Source of the DNA: Valencia hispanica
Lineage: Eukaryota; Chordata; Actinopteri; Cyprinodontiformes; Valenciidae
DNA: 64,000 bases
Direction: 5' to 3'
Assembly: GCA_963556495.2 (NCBI GenBank)
Contig: OY747705.1
Coordinates: forward strand, 10,396,501 to 10,460,500
The translations under genes and the position numbers were made by a program. The notes under the pieces are model-generated. The model made no database searches. It had not been told where the DNA came from and was given only the letters and a program-made list of their open reading frames with translations. Below, piece by piece: positions 42,806 through 55,081 of the stretch; the first letter of the stretch is position 1, and every line of letters begins with the position of its first letter.

Positions 42806-43180
42806 CCAAGTATCTTCAAAGAGTGGTTGTGGATGGTGATGCTGTGGGCAGGAAGGATCTTCAGTCAGTACTGCAATAAATCTGAAGAGGCCTCTGACGG
42901 AAGCTGCTTTATGACAGTCTATGATATGACTCATGACATGCTAACTGCTCAATTTCTGGGCAGCAGAGATGATATTTCACAGAAACATGTTCTGGATGAT
43001 ACCATTATGTTGGCAAGTACTGCTAATCCACCTCATTTGCTTTTGGCGCTCTTCTCTTTGTCTATCTCTTTTTGGCAGTATGGTTAGAAAGTTGGACGTT
43101 GGGAGTCAGAGATATGATCTTTGCCTGTTATGATTGATGGAAGAGATGGTTTGAACTTCCTTTTTCTGCTCTGCATCTCC
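42806..43180. repeat. Dispersed repeat, copy 2 (partner at 18972)
   Basis: Collinear with 18972-19360 over about 370 bp with scattered substitutions and small indels. It starts about 25 bp after a SINE tail. Confidence 0.75.
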
Positions 43181-44765
43181 TTTTCAGCACCTCTGGGATT
43201 TGTGGTCCGCATGAAATGTGCTATAATCAACTTTGACTTAAGCATCTGCTTCCACATAGACATTTTCTCCGTCAGTGAGAGAATCCTCAGCTTAATTCTC
43301 TACCCAACTGAATCATCTCGTCCTCCACACGCTGCAAATCTGCGTGGCCAGAAAAGTGAGTCAGCCCCGGAGCATCACTGAGCCCCACCATGCCTCACTG
43401 TGGACAAGATGTTCTTTTAGCCGTGTGCTTCATATGATTAAACTGCTGCGCTTTTGAATCCGCTGTGGTATAGGTCTTGGAGTTCAGGCATGGAGCCCTT
43501 CAGCATTTAGTCTGCGCCTTACTGTAGAAACATCAGTGACTGCTGCCACCAAGTCTTGCTGCAACTCTTTTGTATTCAGTCAGGGGTCGTTGACCACTTG
43601 TCTCCTCAGAAATCTGGTAGTGGCTGTTGATAGCTTCCTGTTCCGGCCACCAGGTGGCATCACTACTGCTCCTTTAGCTTTATCTGCATCTCCAGAAACA
43701 TTTAGGGCCCGATTTGCAAATATGTGCTTTTAGGGAGAATTCTAGTAAAGGGGGTTGAATTATTTTTACACTGCTTTGTCATCGAAGGTAGACTTTAGTC
43801 CTAAATTCGGATGAGGTCGTTGCATTATTTTTATTTAACAGTTTAAACTGATCTTGAATATTTGGTTTATTGTAAACACCTGAACAATTTTGAATTTTGC
43901 CAATAAATCTAGTAAGCAGTTTAGTTATCTACAGGTAAGTTAATATATAGTTGCATATTTCAGAATCTGAGGTAAAAAAAAAAGAAAAGATAAAGTTCTT
44001 TAAATATTTGATGGTGCCCAACTACCAAAGGGTTTTATCAGCAGCTTCCAAAGAATATGAAAACAAAGCTAGCTGATCCTTCCAACCAGAGTATGGATCT
44101 AAAGGATATTAAAATGCTTCCAGTTTGGAAATAAAACTGCCTAGAATATGACAAGGAAAACAACTTGAGTCAAAATGCTTTTCAGAAAAAAAAAAAAAAA
44201 AAAATAGAGAACCTTCACATTACAGCGTATGATATTTGTTTATGATGGAAAAATGATGCAGTGTTCACAAAGAAGAAACTGCAGTAGCGTTTTCTGTTGT
44301 AAATCAGAACAGAAAGTATTCAAAGTACCATCTGCATAACCACAAAAGGTTTTGGGAACAAATGCAGAGGACAGAATAAGTTAAGAAACTGAAAACTGGT
44401 TGCTTATTGAACCAGATCAAGCAAAGTTTTAAAAACACACACACACAAAAAAAAGTTAACAAAAAAGAAAACCCCATAAAATTCATGTTGTTCCTACCAA
44501 AAGTGTTTTGTTATTTAAAGTATAGTGAAGATTGTTAAAGCAAAAATGATGTCGAATCAAACCTGACATCTTGTAGTGTAGTAGGTACCTGTGCGACATG
44601 TAGTGTTCGGTTCTTTCCTCTCAGTGTGGAACAGCTTGTACTTTTCATACAGCGCTCTGTGATGGCCTGCTCATTAACTCTCCTATGCTTTTAGGTTAAT
44701 GCTGCAGCACTTGGAGCACAGCATCCACTGATTGGAAACTCCTGGGCCCAGTCTCATCCCATGCT
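43181..44765. other. Intergenic, possible decayed transposon
   Basis: The stretch 43440-43720 has transposon-like phrasing (CCTCAGAAATCTGGTAGTGG then CTGTTGATAGCTTCC) but no ends or clear transposase motif. An A-run lies at 44187-44204. No gene seen. Confidence 0.3.
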
Positions 44766-45545
44766 CACAAAAGGATTTGTACTCCTTGAACCTTTTCCAT
44801 CTTTTGTCACATTATAGCTACAAATATAGTTGTAGCTGTAACAAAGGGTGGTTCTAGAAGAACTGAATGAATGCAACTGTACGCCTGACTTTCCAGATTT
44901 TTTTAAAGAAATGGTTTTGTTTTTTTAAACATGTCATTTTCTATTGATTTCACAATCATACATTCCTTTGTGCTGCTTTATCTCATAAAATAATATGATA
45001 TTTTTGTTGTATTAAGGACCCAAGTGCAGCGAGGTACGAAAAGATGATTTAATTAAACAAAGAACTTACAAAAACTCAGGAGGACCAGGAAGCATTGACA
45101 ACGAACCAGCGAGTAGTGACTGACGGAGAACTGCTGAAATCTACTGAGGAGGTGTGAAAATGGCAGGGAGAAGGCTGAGGACTAATTAGAGAGAAGCAGT
45201 TGCAGGTGAGAGGGAGAGAACAGATGGAAACAATCAGTAACTGGGCAGGAAGGCAAAATGGCAAGGGAAGCAGAGAGGAAGGCCAAGAACAAAACATGAG
45301 AAATGACTAGACAGAGAACTATACTAAAGAGGAATAAGAACTAACTCTAGCGATATGAGAGTAAATGAACCTTAAGTATACATTAAAAAAAGCTAACACC
45401 AAGAAATAAACTAAAATGATGAGGTAAACTGAATAAGGAAATGAAATAACTGAAACTCAAAACACAAACCCCAGAAGACACCTAACAAATGATCGTAACA
45501 TGACAAAATGTGAAAGAGTTTATGAAGGGCATGAATTTTTTTCTT
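44766..45545. mobile_element. Decayed DNA-transposon pieces around a 0.5-kb insertion
   Basis: CTTGAACCTTTTCCATCTTT then TGTCACATTATAG (44788-44819) and TGACAAAATGTGAAAGAGTT then TATGAAGGGCATGAAT (45502-45538) are inverted-complement-like ends of a fish DNA element. Between about 45012 and 45500 lies unrelated purine-rich sequence, apparently a later insertion. Boundaries are approximate. Confidence 0.4.
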
Positions 45546-46775
45546 TTTTACAGTATGTTTACTGGAATTTTTTCATTAGCCTCCCTTTTTTCTCTGCGTT
45601 GCAATTTGCTTAGTGAAACTGCTTGATGTGGCTGAAACATCTTTTTTTTTTTTCACTGCTGGGAAGGCAGCTGAGATTTTGTGTGCACTAAGAACAATAG
45701 ATAATATTCATGTTTATATCGCCAACATGATGTGGTAAACAGAGGATAGGTGAAATGTGATATTTGGCTCACTTTGGCTCTTTATTAAGCCTATAATCTG
45801 TACAATTCATAAAGGAACACCACAGCCGGACGGCCTCATGCTATTACATCACCATCTATCAGACTGACTTCCTTACACGCAGACTTTGTGAGCAAGTCCT
45901 AGGCTCACTGAGGACAATGACTGCTTTTAGTGGCCATCTTTATTTTGATAATCATCAACAAGCAACAAAATCTAGATATTTGAAAGGTCAAACTATTAAA
46001 TACGAGCCACACGTTTTGTCAGAAACAATACCGAGGACAGAGAAAGTGTGCAACTGCGACGCCAGACAGCTCGACGAGAGACGCGGTGTTTGATCATCTT
46101 TAAAGATGACAAGACAAAAGGGGGGCTGGTGAAACAACGGGGATGTGGAGATGCATCTCAAACAGACCCACAGTTTTGCTGCTGACCAGGCAATCCCAAC
46201 GCATGCTGGGGGCCTCACTCCACGGCCATCAGAATTAGTTATCAGGTCCAAAATCTTAAAATTAGCTGCTAACATTGTGGCTGTTTAAAGATTTAAATAG
46301 TGAAAGCAGGATTACAATGTATCATATCAAGAAGTGATGTTTGTTAATTACTTTTAGAGCTTTTGCTTCTGTTTAGTATAGAAATCTTGAAACACAATGA
46401 ATATAGAAGAAACATCTGAATGTATATCATCAGATTTAATTTGTCAGTGAAATTGTGAAATAAAACTGAAAAGTCGGAAAGCTTTCAGACTGTAAAGTAA
46501 TTTTAAGTCGTTTTGTATTTATTAAAAACATGATTTATTTGTCTTTCTCTTGTCCGGGTATTAATAAAATTCTATCTTTTTTGGTTGAAAAAGCACTTGG
46601 GAGGTAAACGGCAACTTTTAAGTCTCTTGATGAATCAGTGTGACTCCTGAGAGTGTCCAGAGTCTCCATGGTAACCGGTAGGTTCACCGGATGTCGCCTG
46701 GCGGTAGTCTCCACTACTTTCATTAATGTTAAGTGTTTAGGTACTGGTTTTACCCGTTTGTCTCTGGACCAGGGG
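45546..46775. other. Intergenic, nothing recognised
   Basis: No protein-like frame, RNA gene or bounded repeat was identified in this stretch. Confidence 0.35.
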
Positions 46776-46800
46776 TTTTCACTTCCACCATTGCGAGTAC

Positions 46801-46838
46801 AACCTAGATTCAGATACATATGTATCTAAATCTAGGTT
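46801..46838. repeat. 38-bp palindrome without spacer
   Basis: The arms AACCTAGATTCAGATACAT and ATGTATCTAAATCTAGGTT are complementary at 18 of 19 positions, with no loop. Weaker complementarity continues outward (TTCCACCAT at 46784 and ATGGTGGAA at 46848). Confidence 0.9.
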
Positions 46839-47359
46839 GCTATGGTGATGGTGGAAAAAAACAAGTGGACAAGTATTTTCTCCCTACAGATTTCTTCTTT
46901 TTTTGTTACACCATCAAATAGTTGTTTTAGGATCAAATGAAGATTATTTGAGTCGTTGCAAAAAGCGGTTTTCAAAGCCAATCAAACAAACCCAGATCTG
47001 TGAGAAAAAGTATTCACACTACAAAGCTAGTAACTCTTTGCACCACCCTTGGCGTTTGCAATTACAGCCAGGCCCGTCGTCACGGGGGGACAAACACGGG
47101 GGTCTCTGCAGCAGCAGACTTCTCATCTCCCAGTCTGCTGTGATGAATGAGCGCTTATTGTCACATAGCTATGCGTCCCCCTGGTTTTTCCACCGCTGTC
47201 TGCAGCTATAAACACACTGATGGTGTTGGTGGTGGCTTCACCCCGGACGATTGTCAGGGAAGCAAACACGGCGCTTTTCGGCGCCTCCCGCTTTTTTCAC
47301 GTCAGTTTGGGTGACTTGTGTGAATCCTGCAGATCTGAAAAGTTGTTTACTTTTTTTTG

Positions 47360-47377
47360 GGGGGGGGGGGGGGGGGT
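47360..47377. repeat. Homopolymer G-run
   Basis: A long uninterrupted G-run on the plus strand preceded by a T-run; prone to assembly error. Confidence 0.85.
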
Positions 47378-47649
47378 GTAACGTTTTAGCTTAATCTAAT
47401 TCACCTTTAAAATACATGGTGCTAGCTAGGTTGAGCCGGATACTCGGAACAGATAAAGCATTTTTGACGAGTACGAGCATGACACGCGTAGAACTGGTCA
47501 ATATCTTTGCTCGTGCTGAGGGAAAATCGTCATTTGATAACTGACTGTCTTCACGCTCTGTGATTGGCCAGTCACACACAGTGCCCGCCCCCTTCTCTCG
47601 CAGTCGAACACATACAGACAGTGAGGTGAGAGACAGAGGCCCGTTACTC

Positions 47650-48406
47650 CAGTGTTTCTCAAACTATGGGGCGAGCCCCACTAGTGGGGCGCAGAGGTAT
47701 TGCAGGTGGGTCGTGACATCAATGGGATTTAAATGGTTTCCCCCCCCTAGATTCTGTCGTTGTGAATGTTTCACTGCACTGTAAATTAAATCAACCAGCT
47801 CCCCCCTCTCACAAAATTAAGCACACTCAAATAAATTAGCAATTGGGATCATCATTGTAAACAGAACCGGGACCTGGAAGATCGGGCTGGGAGATTGGTG
47901 TTAGAATATATCGCAGCAGAACAAAACTAGCTGAAGTAGCTGCATTATCAGAGATTCTATCTACAAAATGTACAAATATCTAAAAAGATCAGGGAACGTT
48001 TCAGAGTAAGAGAAGTCACATGGTCAACCACGGAGGAAATACAGGGATGAGTATCTTGATCTTTATTTTTTTTATTATTATTATTTGTTATTTAGAACTT
48101 TTGAAAGCTTTGTAAATTTGATAAAACTAAAACTTTTATTTTCTCCATCTGTGAGCTGAAGTTCTACATGTAGCAACTACTGACAGCATATATTTCTGAG
48201 CCGGTTTTCTACCAGTGCGCAACCCCTTTTTCCAACTAATTTATACCCTTAAAAACTTGTAGACTAACTCGGCTATTTAAATAAATAAAACACTTTAAAA
48301 ATCAGGCGTGGTCACCATTCTGTTGGGGCAATAAAAGCATGGGGGGCTTGTGTATGCTCCTTTGTCCAAAGTGGGGAATGATTAAAAAAAAGTTTGAGAA
48401 ACACTG
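47650..48406. mobile_element. hAT-type non-autonomous element
   Basis: The ends CAGTGTTTCTCAAACT and AGTTTGAGAAACACTG are perfect 16-bp inverted repeats. The right flank is CTCTAGAC and the left flank CGTTACTC, so a target duplication is not preserved. No transposase was seen; internal sequence is AT-rich. Confidence 0.85.
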
Positions 48407-49990
48407 CTCTAGACGTTGTTCTCTTCCATCCTCCTCAGGTTTTATTCAGTTCGCCTCTATTTCGGTTTTTATGATATTTAAAGTTACTTGGTGAACTTGT
48501 TTTGTAACGTACGCGGTGCTTTTGACAAGACAGAGCTGAAAACAGCTCGTGCAGCGTCGGTCACTGCCTCCACTCCGGTCGGGTTTTTTGGTTTTTGATG
48601 TAAAGTTGGTTGGAAAACTTTGCTCATACTGAACGCTGTGCTTTTCAGAAGAATACAGTGAACAAGGCTGCCATATTATTTCCCTGTTTGCCATCACTGG
48701 ATGTTTACATGAATCATCAAGTTCACATATCCTTAAAATATAAACCACTTACTCACATATAGCTTAACACACAAAGTAGCCTATATTCATATTTTCATTG
48801 TACATGGCTGTTCATAAAAATAAATATATCATAAATATTACAAATTAAGCTTTATATAGTCTACTGTATGACTTTGTGTGGGAAAAAAAGCCAAGAACGT
48901 TATATAGTTAAGATCAATAAATAATTGGGGAAAAAAACAGTTTGATCATAAAAATAAGTAAATAAAAAAGAAAGTTGTGTTGAGTATGACAACTCTTGTT
49001 CATGCATATTTTGTAGTTCATAATTTCATTCACTAGGCTACTTAAAAATATTCATGTTCTGAGTTTATAAAAAAAACTTGTCCTATGAATAATTCGTCAA
49101 GTATTGTGATCAAAAACATTGAATCTCAATTCTGAGGCTGTTCTGTAAATAGTTTTCAAATAAACAATAAATAAAGCAACTTCTGATCAATCCATATCTA
49201 ATATCTATATATATATATATACACACGTTATATATATAAAAAGGCTAAACTTATATGTGGCTGAATCATAATTGATATGAACAACCAGCGGATGGCGGGT
49301 GGGTGGGCTTTTGAAATTGGTATTTAAAAAAAACACGTTCGTGCGGATGGATGGATGGCGGACGGATGATGAGTTTTGTGATGCGGTTTGGGAAGCAATA
49401 ATAGCCCATCCGCGCATCTCTAGTTTCCACTCTCGTACGGCTTTCTTGTGCCACAGTGCCTACACGCAGTCACGGTTTTGTCTACAAAACTCTTTCCTTC
49501 ATTATATTTAATAGGGAAGCCAATATGTTCTTACACAGGAGATTTTAATATCGCGGGACGTTCAAGCTTTTTCCCAATCCTTTAAAAACTGGAAAATCGC
49601 CACAAAACGAATATTCTTAGCATGTGAACGTAGGCATTGATGATCCGTTGCACCACTACTACGTACTGATTGTAATCTCTGATAGTTGTATGACATCTCA
49701 ACACATCATGTAATCTCTGGCAGAAATCGTTGGATCTGGAAGCGATGTTGGAGAGGAAGAGACACAGGGAGGAGAGCTTCAGCAATCTTAAGATTGTAGA
49801 GCAAGTGAGGCAGTCGAGGCCTGTTGTTCAGGCAGCAGCGCTGATCAGGGGATCATATGTGTTTGCTGATCTGATTCTGTATAGTTGTGTTCTGTATGTA
49901 GAGGAAGAGAACATGGGATGGCGGGGGGGCCTCTTGGCATATCCTGTCCTGGGCCCAGGCAAGACTGGCTACGGCCCTGATTACAGCGAT
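48407..49990. other. Intergenic with transposon scraps
   Basis: A TA run lies at 49207-49220. The stretch 49280-49425 contains (GGAT)-rich sequence and ends CCGCGCATCTCTAG, resembling a hAT end on the minus strand. No gene recognised. Confidence 0.35.
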
Positions 49991-49994
49991 GAGT

Positions 49995-50082
49995 TTGCAA
50001 TGCTGTGAAGAAACTTTAGCCCACTCTTCTTTGCAGAATAGTTTTAATCCAGTAAAATTTGAGGTTTTTAGAGCATGAATGG
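49995..50082. mobile_element. Left part of a Tc1-like remnant
   Basis: TTTAGCCCACTCTTCTTTGC, AGAATAGTTTTAATCCAG and GAGCATGAATGG match a widespread fish Tc1-like element (transposase antisense). Its continuation is found after the LINE at 52101. Confidence 0.6.
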
Positions 50083-50160
50083 TTTTGGACCAATTCTGTT
50101 CACCATATATATGCTCCCAATTGGTAGAATCATTAGAAAGCATGGGATAAATTTCCACAG

Positions 50161-50173
50161 CTATGCAGATGAT
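50161..50173. repeat. Target-site duplication of the SINE, left copy
   Basis: CTATGCAGATGAT, identical to 50557-50569. It encodes the YADD region of the host LINE. Confidence 0.95.
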
Positions 50174-50556
50174 CCATCCATCCATCCATTTTCTATACCC
50201 GTCCATCCTAATGTAGGGTTGCGGGGGGGCTGGTGCCTATCTCCAGCGGTCAAGGGGCGAGAGGCGGGGTACACCCTGGACAGTTCGCCAGTCCATCGCA
50301 GGGCAGGGCAACACAGAGACATACAGGACAAACAACCATACACGCACACACTCATACCTAAGGCCAATTTTAGAGAAACCAATTCACCTAACATGTTTTT
50401 GGACTGTGGGAGGAAGCCGGAGTACCCGGAGAGAACCCACGCATGCACAGGGAGAACATGCAAACTCCATGCAGAAAGACCCCAGGCCAGGATTCGAACC
50501 CAGGACCTTCTTGCTGCAAGGCAACAGTGCTACCAACTGCGCCACTGTGCAGCCCG
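50174..50556 (-). mobile_element. Complete tRNA-derived SINE with GATG-type tail
   Basis: Read on the minus strand, it starts GGGCTGCACAGTGGCGCAGT with an A-box (TGGCGCAGTTGG) and B-box (GGTTCGAATCC). A body with CATGTTCTCCCTGTGCATGC and GGCACCAGCCCCCCCGCAAC follows, and it ends in ATGGATGGATGG. The tetranucleotide tail suggests mobilisation by an RTE-type LINE such as Rex3 (inference). 383 bp, flanked by exact 13-bp duplications; the only full copy in this window. Confidence 0.93.
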
Positions 50557-50569
50557 CTATGCAGATGAT
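50557..50569. repeat. Target-site duplication of the SINE, right copy
   Basis: CTATGCAGATGAT, after which the LINE reading frame resumes (TQLYLS). Confidence 0.95.
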
Positions 50570-52100
50570 ACACAACTATATTTATCCATAAATCCTGATG
50601 AACCCAGTCAGTTAGGTAGATTACAGGCATGTCTGGAAGACATAAAAACATGGATGACCCTAAACTTTTTGCTTTAAATTCTGACAAAACAGAAGTTGCT
50701 GTCTTTGGACCAGAAGTTCTTAAACAGAAACTGATTAGTCAATCACTTCATCTGGATGGCATTAAATTAGCCTCCAGTAATAACATAAGAACCTCGGCGT
50801 TATTTTTGACCGAGACTTGACATTTAAATCCCATATTAAACAGGTTTCTAGGATTTCCTTCTTTCACCTCCGGAATATTGCTAAAATTAGAAACATCCTG
50901 TCCAGGAGTGATGCTGAGAAACTAGTCCATGCATTTGTTACCTCAAGGCTGGACTACTGTAATTCTTTACTATCAGGTAGTCCACAAAATGCCATTAAAA
51001 GCCTTCAGTTGATCCAAAATACTGCACCAAGAGTTCTGATGAATATTAAAAAGAGAGATCACATTTCTCCTGTTTTAGCTTCCCTTCATTGGCTCCCTGT
51101 TAAATCCAGAATAGAATTTAAGATCCTTCTTCTTACATACAAAGCCCTTAATAATCAAGCTCCATCATACATCAGAGATCTAATTGTTCCATATGTTCCT
51201 AACAGAGCCCTTCGCTCTCAGACTGCAGGTTTACTTGTAGTTCCTAGGATTTCTAAAAGTAGAATGGGAGGCAGATCTTTTTGTTATCAGGCTCCTCTCC
51301 TGTGGAACCAGCTCCCAGCTTTAGTCCGTGAGGCAGACACTGTTTACTTTTAAGGCCAGGCTTAAAACTTTCCTTTTTGATAAAGCTTATAGTTAGAGTG
51401 GCTTAGGTCATCCTGAGCTATCTCTGTAGTTATGCTGCTATAGGCTCAAACTGGAGGACAGACTTACCAATTTTCTTCACTCTGCTACTTCTTTTTCTCC
51501 TACTACTCTCCAGTTGTATTACAGTACATTCTGTTATTTCGACTGTTAACTTTGTTTTCTCTCAGTGTTTTTCTCTCCATAGAAGATATACCTGGTCTGG
51601 TATCCTGCTTGGCTGCAATGCCCTGTTGGACGGGGGGCATCGACTGGGATGATGCTCCCAGTAACTGAACATCCACTGTGTCCTGTTATCAACTTTTTAC
51701 TTTCTGTAACATAGAAAGTACTCTTATATCAGATCTTCTGTTCCTTCTGTGTTTCTGCTCTGTCTTCTCAAACCCCCAGACGGTCGTGGCAGATGGCCGC
51801 TCCTACTGAGCCTGGTTCTGTTGGAGGTTTCTTCCTGTTAAAGGGGAGTTTTTCCTCTCTACTGTCGCTACATGCTTGCTCACTATGAGGGATTGCTGAA
51901 GGATTGCTGTGGTTGGAAAGTCTGCATCAACGGGGCCCAACCTCACGCCAATGACTGACGCAATCTGCTGGGATTCCTTAAATAGGAAACTTTTTAACTG
52001 ATTGGAATGTTTGTATAAATGTATTGAAATGACTTCTTGTTAAGTGCCTTGAGATGACATCTGTTGTGAATCGGCGCTATATAAATAAACTGAGTTGAAT

Positions 52101-52310
52101 TGAATGGCCAGTTCAAGGTTATGCAACATAATTTCAGTTACATTTAAGACCAGAATCAAGTCTGTATTCTTGCAGACTTTTCTGTGGGAAAGCAGACTTC
52201 ATCGTTGTCCAGTTCTTGAAGCAGCAAAGTGGCCCCAGACCATCACACTGTCAAGATTTCTTTTCCCCAAAAATGTTTTGTGACAGATGTGTCAGAAATC
52301 TCTCTCTTCT
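52101..52310. mobile_element. Right part of the Tc1-like remnant
   Basis: AAGCAGCAAAGTGGCCCCAG then ACCATCACACTG is a characteristic phrase of the same fish Tc1-like family as 49995-50082. The two halves join if the LINE is removed. Confidence 0.6.
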
Positions 52311-53419
52311 CAAGTCTTGGGGGTCATTAAGAAGTATTTGGCAAACGCGAGATGGGCCTTGTTTTTTTTTTGTGTGTGTGAGTGCTCTTACCCTGGAACT
52401 GTATTGTGGATGCCATGTTTGCCACATCTGTTTCTTATTGCTGAATCATGAATACTGACCTATATGGTCTCTGTATCCAGCGTTGTTTATTAATCCGATG
52501 GCCTTTTCTGCATCATATTTGTTGTTTATATATTGTGTTTGTATGTTTCTTGACACCTCTACACAGCAGCTCAGAAACAGCAAAATCATTGTACAGCATA
52601 ATAAAAGTAATCCGTTCTGATTTTTTTTTTTTTTAAGTCTGTTTTTGTCCAGAACAGCAATGCTCCATGCAAACTTTCCTCAAACTTGTTTCACATGTGG
52701 GTTCCAAAAGATTTTATGGTCTAAGATCAAACCAAGGAATTTAATTTTGTTTACTCTTTTTTTATTTTTATATTATAAATCTAAATATTACTTATACACA
52801 ATGGTGACATGGAGATGTATTTAGTGAGGCTCTATGTGCACTGACGTTGTGCTAGTGAGACCACATGAAGGTTGGAGGTCATTAGCTAGTAGTAATGGCC
52901 AGAAAAGTGCATCAAAAAACAAGTCAGTACTCGAAGCGTTCTAACACGGTCCTTTTGAATAAGATATCTAGTAGCCTTTAGTAAGAACACCAACTTGAAC
53001 CAACCTGCCTACCAACTGATGAATAAACAGTCCTTATACTCATGCCTTGTTTGGTGTCACTTTTCTGTCAATTTCTTGTCTGTAAGCATACTGAAGGAAA
53101 ATAAAATGTACATGATAATGCACAACACACACTATATATATTAGGGATGTCACAATATTGTATCGATATTCAAAATGTATAATGTATCGATTTTTTTTTT
53201 TTTTTTTAGATTTGGAATGGAACCATGAAAGATAACAATTTTGGTAGTAAAATTAAAAGTATGACCGCTATTAGGTGGCTGCTTTCATCTTCGTTGTTCC
53301 AGTGGATCAATTAGATCTAGTGATAAAACTGGATGTGTTAAAGTATGAAACAGGTTGGAGTGTTTAGAATGCTGTGATAATTTTTCCACAGTTAAGTTAA
53401 GTTTTAAAAATCACATTAT
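52311..53419. other. Intergenic, nothing firm
   Basis: T-runs and a possible hAT scrap near 53143 (TAGGGATGTCACAATATTG). No gene seen. Confidence 0.35.
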
Positions 53420-53528
53420 CAGGGGCGGATCTAGAAAAACATTCATGGGGTGGAAAGAAAGGGGCAAGAATTTTTCAGGGGTGGCACCATATGCCAGAAT
53501 TATATATATATATATATATATATATATT
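53420..53528. mobile_element. hAT-like fragment plus TA microsatellite
   Basis: CAGGGGCGGATCTAGAAAAA then CATTCATGGGGTGG resembles a hAT end and its flanking body. It runs into a TA repeat at 53500-53528. No right end found. Confidence 0.4.
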
Positions 53529-54796
53529 GGTTTTATTGATCAGTCAAACACATGCTTCACCTCTTCACTCTCCAGTATTTACATATATGATAGATACATA
53601 CATGTATTTATTTTGCTTCAGGTTATTTAAGCACATTAAAGCTGCATTGTGCAATATTTTTGTTAAAATAAAACATTCTTTTTATCTGTAGTCAGTTTTT
53701 TATCTCCTGACGATACAATTGAATCAAGTGCTGTAGTTTGCTGTAGTTTGATTCTACCGCGGTTGCATGTAGAGGCAGCAATTCCATTTATTTTGAGGTG
53801 GTTCAGGGTGTGCGTTTGGGCTTGTGAGAGCGCGTAGCGTGACGTAATGATGCACGTACGTACCCATGTACGCGGTCTAATCTAGCTTAGATAAGTGTAG
53901 CTAGCCAGCCACGACACGACAAGCTCCCCGTAAGTCAAAGAAGAAAAGAATTTTATCCAACATTTCAAAAAGAGCAAAAATGGCCTCTGACCGTCGCAGA
54001 GCTCGGAATAATGAGCACACGCCTGAAAGTCATGGGAGTGCGCATTTTGCTGATTGCAGTTTGTCTAACGGCCACATGGTGCACTCTCTGCAGCACTTTC
54101 AGCAAACTAGCAGCTTTAAAGGTTCACTAGAGAGAATATAATGCAACGATTTCCATGAGCTTCAAGCTCCCAATGTCCAATTTTACCCCCTTAACATTCC
54201 TGCAATTTCCACCCTACATTTTCTTAAAACGCATACCCAAAATTAACTTAAAGCTGTTCTAGAACCATTTTGAGTAGAGACATTGCTGGGATCTCTTTGG
54301 AAAGCAAACACTCTAAAATTTATCCCAGAGCAGAGTTAATATCTCTGAGTGCGATTGTGACCAAGCAATATGAATTTTAACACACTGAAAAATATTTTTT
54401 TTATGTCTGATTATTTATTTTAAATAAATACATGCTGTAAAAATGGCTTTAAAAATAGGTTGGGACCTAAAACACACTGTGGGTCTAAAGCCTAAAGTAT
54501 TACCTTCATCCACACCAAATTTGACAGCAATAAACCAAAAAATGAGTATTCTGCACACATTTTTCTAACTACAGGTCAAAGGTGGTCAAAAGTGTGCCAT
54601 ATGCGCCATCTCCTGGGTAAATGCCGTAGTCCTCACTGAATTAAAAATATAATCCGAATCATAACTGCATCTTACCATATAAAGCTCCACGGCTTCCTTC
54701 AATGTTGTATTTTGATTTTAAAGGGTGTTTGGACATGGTGCTGAAACAGTATGTTACTGGTACGCACTGTGCGTAATCTCTTCATTATTGTATATA

Positions 54797-54798
<2 letters not shown>
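53529..54798. other. Intergenic, nothing recognised
   Basis: No open frame with protein character. A short direct repeat (TGCTGTAGTTTG, twice at about 53730-53753) was seen. Confidence 0.35.

Positions 54799-54855
<57 letters not shown>
54799..54855. repeat. AT microsatellite
   Basis: Nearly pure TA dinucleotide run of about 57 bp. Confidence 0.95.
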
Positions 54856-54863
<8 letters not shown>

Positions 54864-55081
54864 ATATGTACAATTGATTGTTTTTGGCTGACATTCATAT
54901 GAAACAACAAAAGTAAAAAAGAAAAAAGGCCGCAGGACTATTGACTGACATCAGTTCAAAGTGTTCCCACACAACAGAACGTCCTCAATTCCTCGCTGGC
55001 TCCATTCACTTGTTCTCAAATGGTAACTACTCCCCTACAAAACACACCAGAGATTCAGCCAGTGATTCAGGTGTTTTTTAA

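Larger units (their letters stand above)
50083..51420 (+). pseudogene. L2-type reverse transcriptase, C-terminal part, disrupted
   Basis: The catalytic YADD box (SYADDTQLYLS) is followed by LNSDKTEV, LTFKSHIKQVSRISFFHLRN, SRLDYCNSLLSG, LHWLPVKSRIEFK, LLLTYKALN and LWNQLP, the standard C-terminal blocks of L2/CR1-type ORF2. The frame shifts near 50665, near 50795 (one base short) and near 51345, and a SINE splits the YADD region. The endonuclease and N-terminal RT parts are absent. Confidence 0.88.
50083..52100 (+). mobile_element. 5'-truncated L2-type LINE, inserted in a DNA-transposon remnant
   Basis: It begins inside the reverse-transcriptase domain, at a GPILFTIYM motif, and runs to a tail ending in TTGAAT-type repeats. 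Its 3' UTR recurs at 32585-33112 and 58741-59205. A possible 7-bp duplication TGAATGG flanks it (50076-50082 and 52101-52107), though the tail itself contains TGAAT. It is interrupted by a SINE. Confidence 0.88.

Noticed and set aside
50508..50556. tRNA gene suggested by A and B boxes
   Set aside because: It is the head of a SINE with a retroposon body, tail and target duplication; no intact cloverleaf with acceptor stem.
50075..50677. 200-codon open frame as a novel gene
   Set aside because: It is LINE reverse transcriptase interrupted by an antisense SINE that happens to keep the frame.
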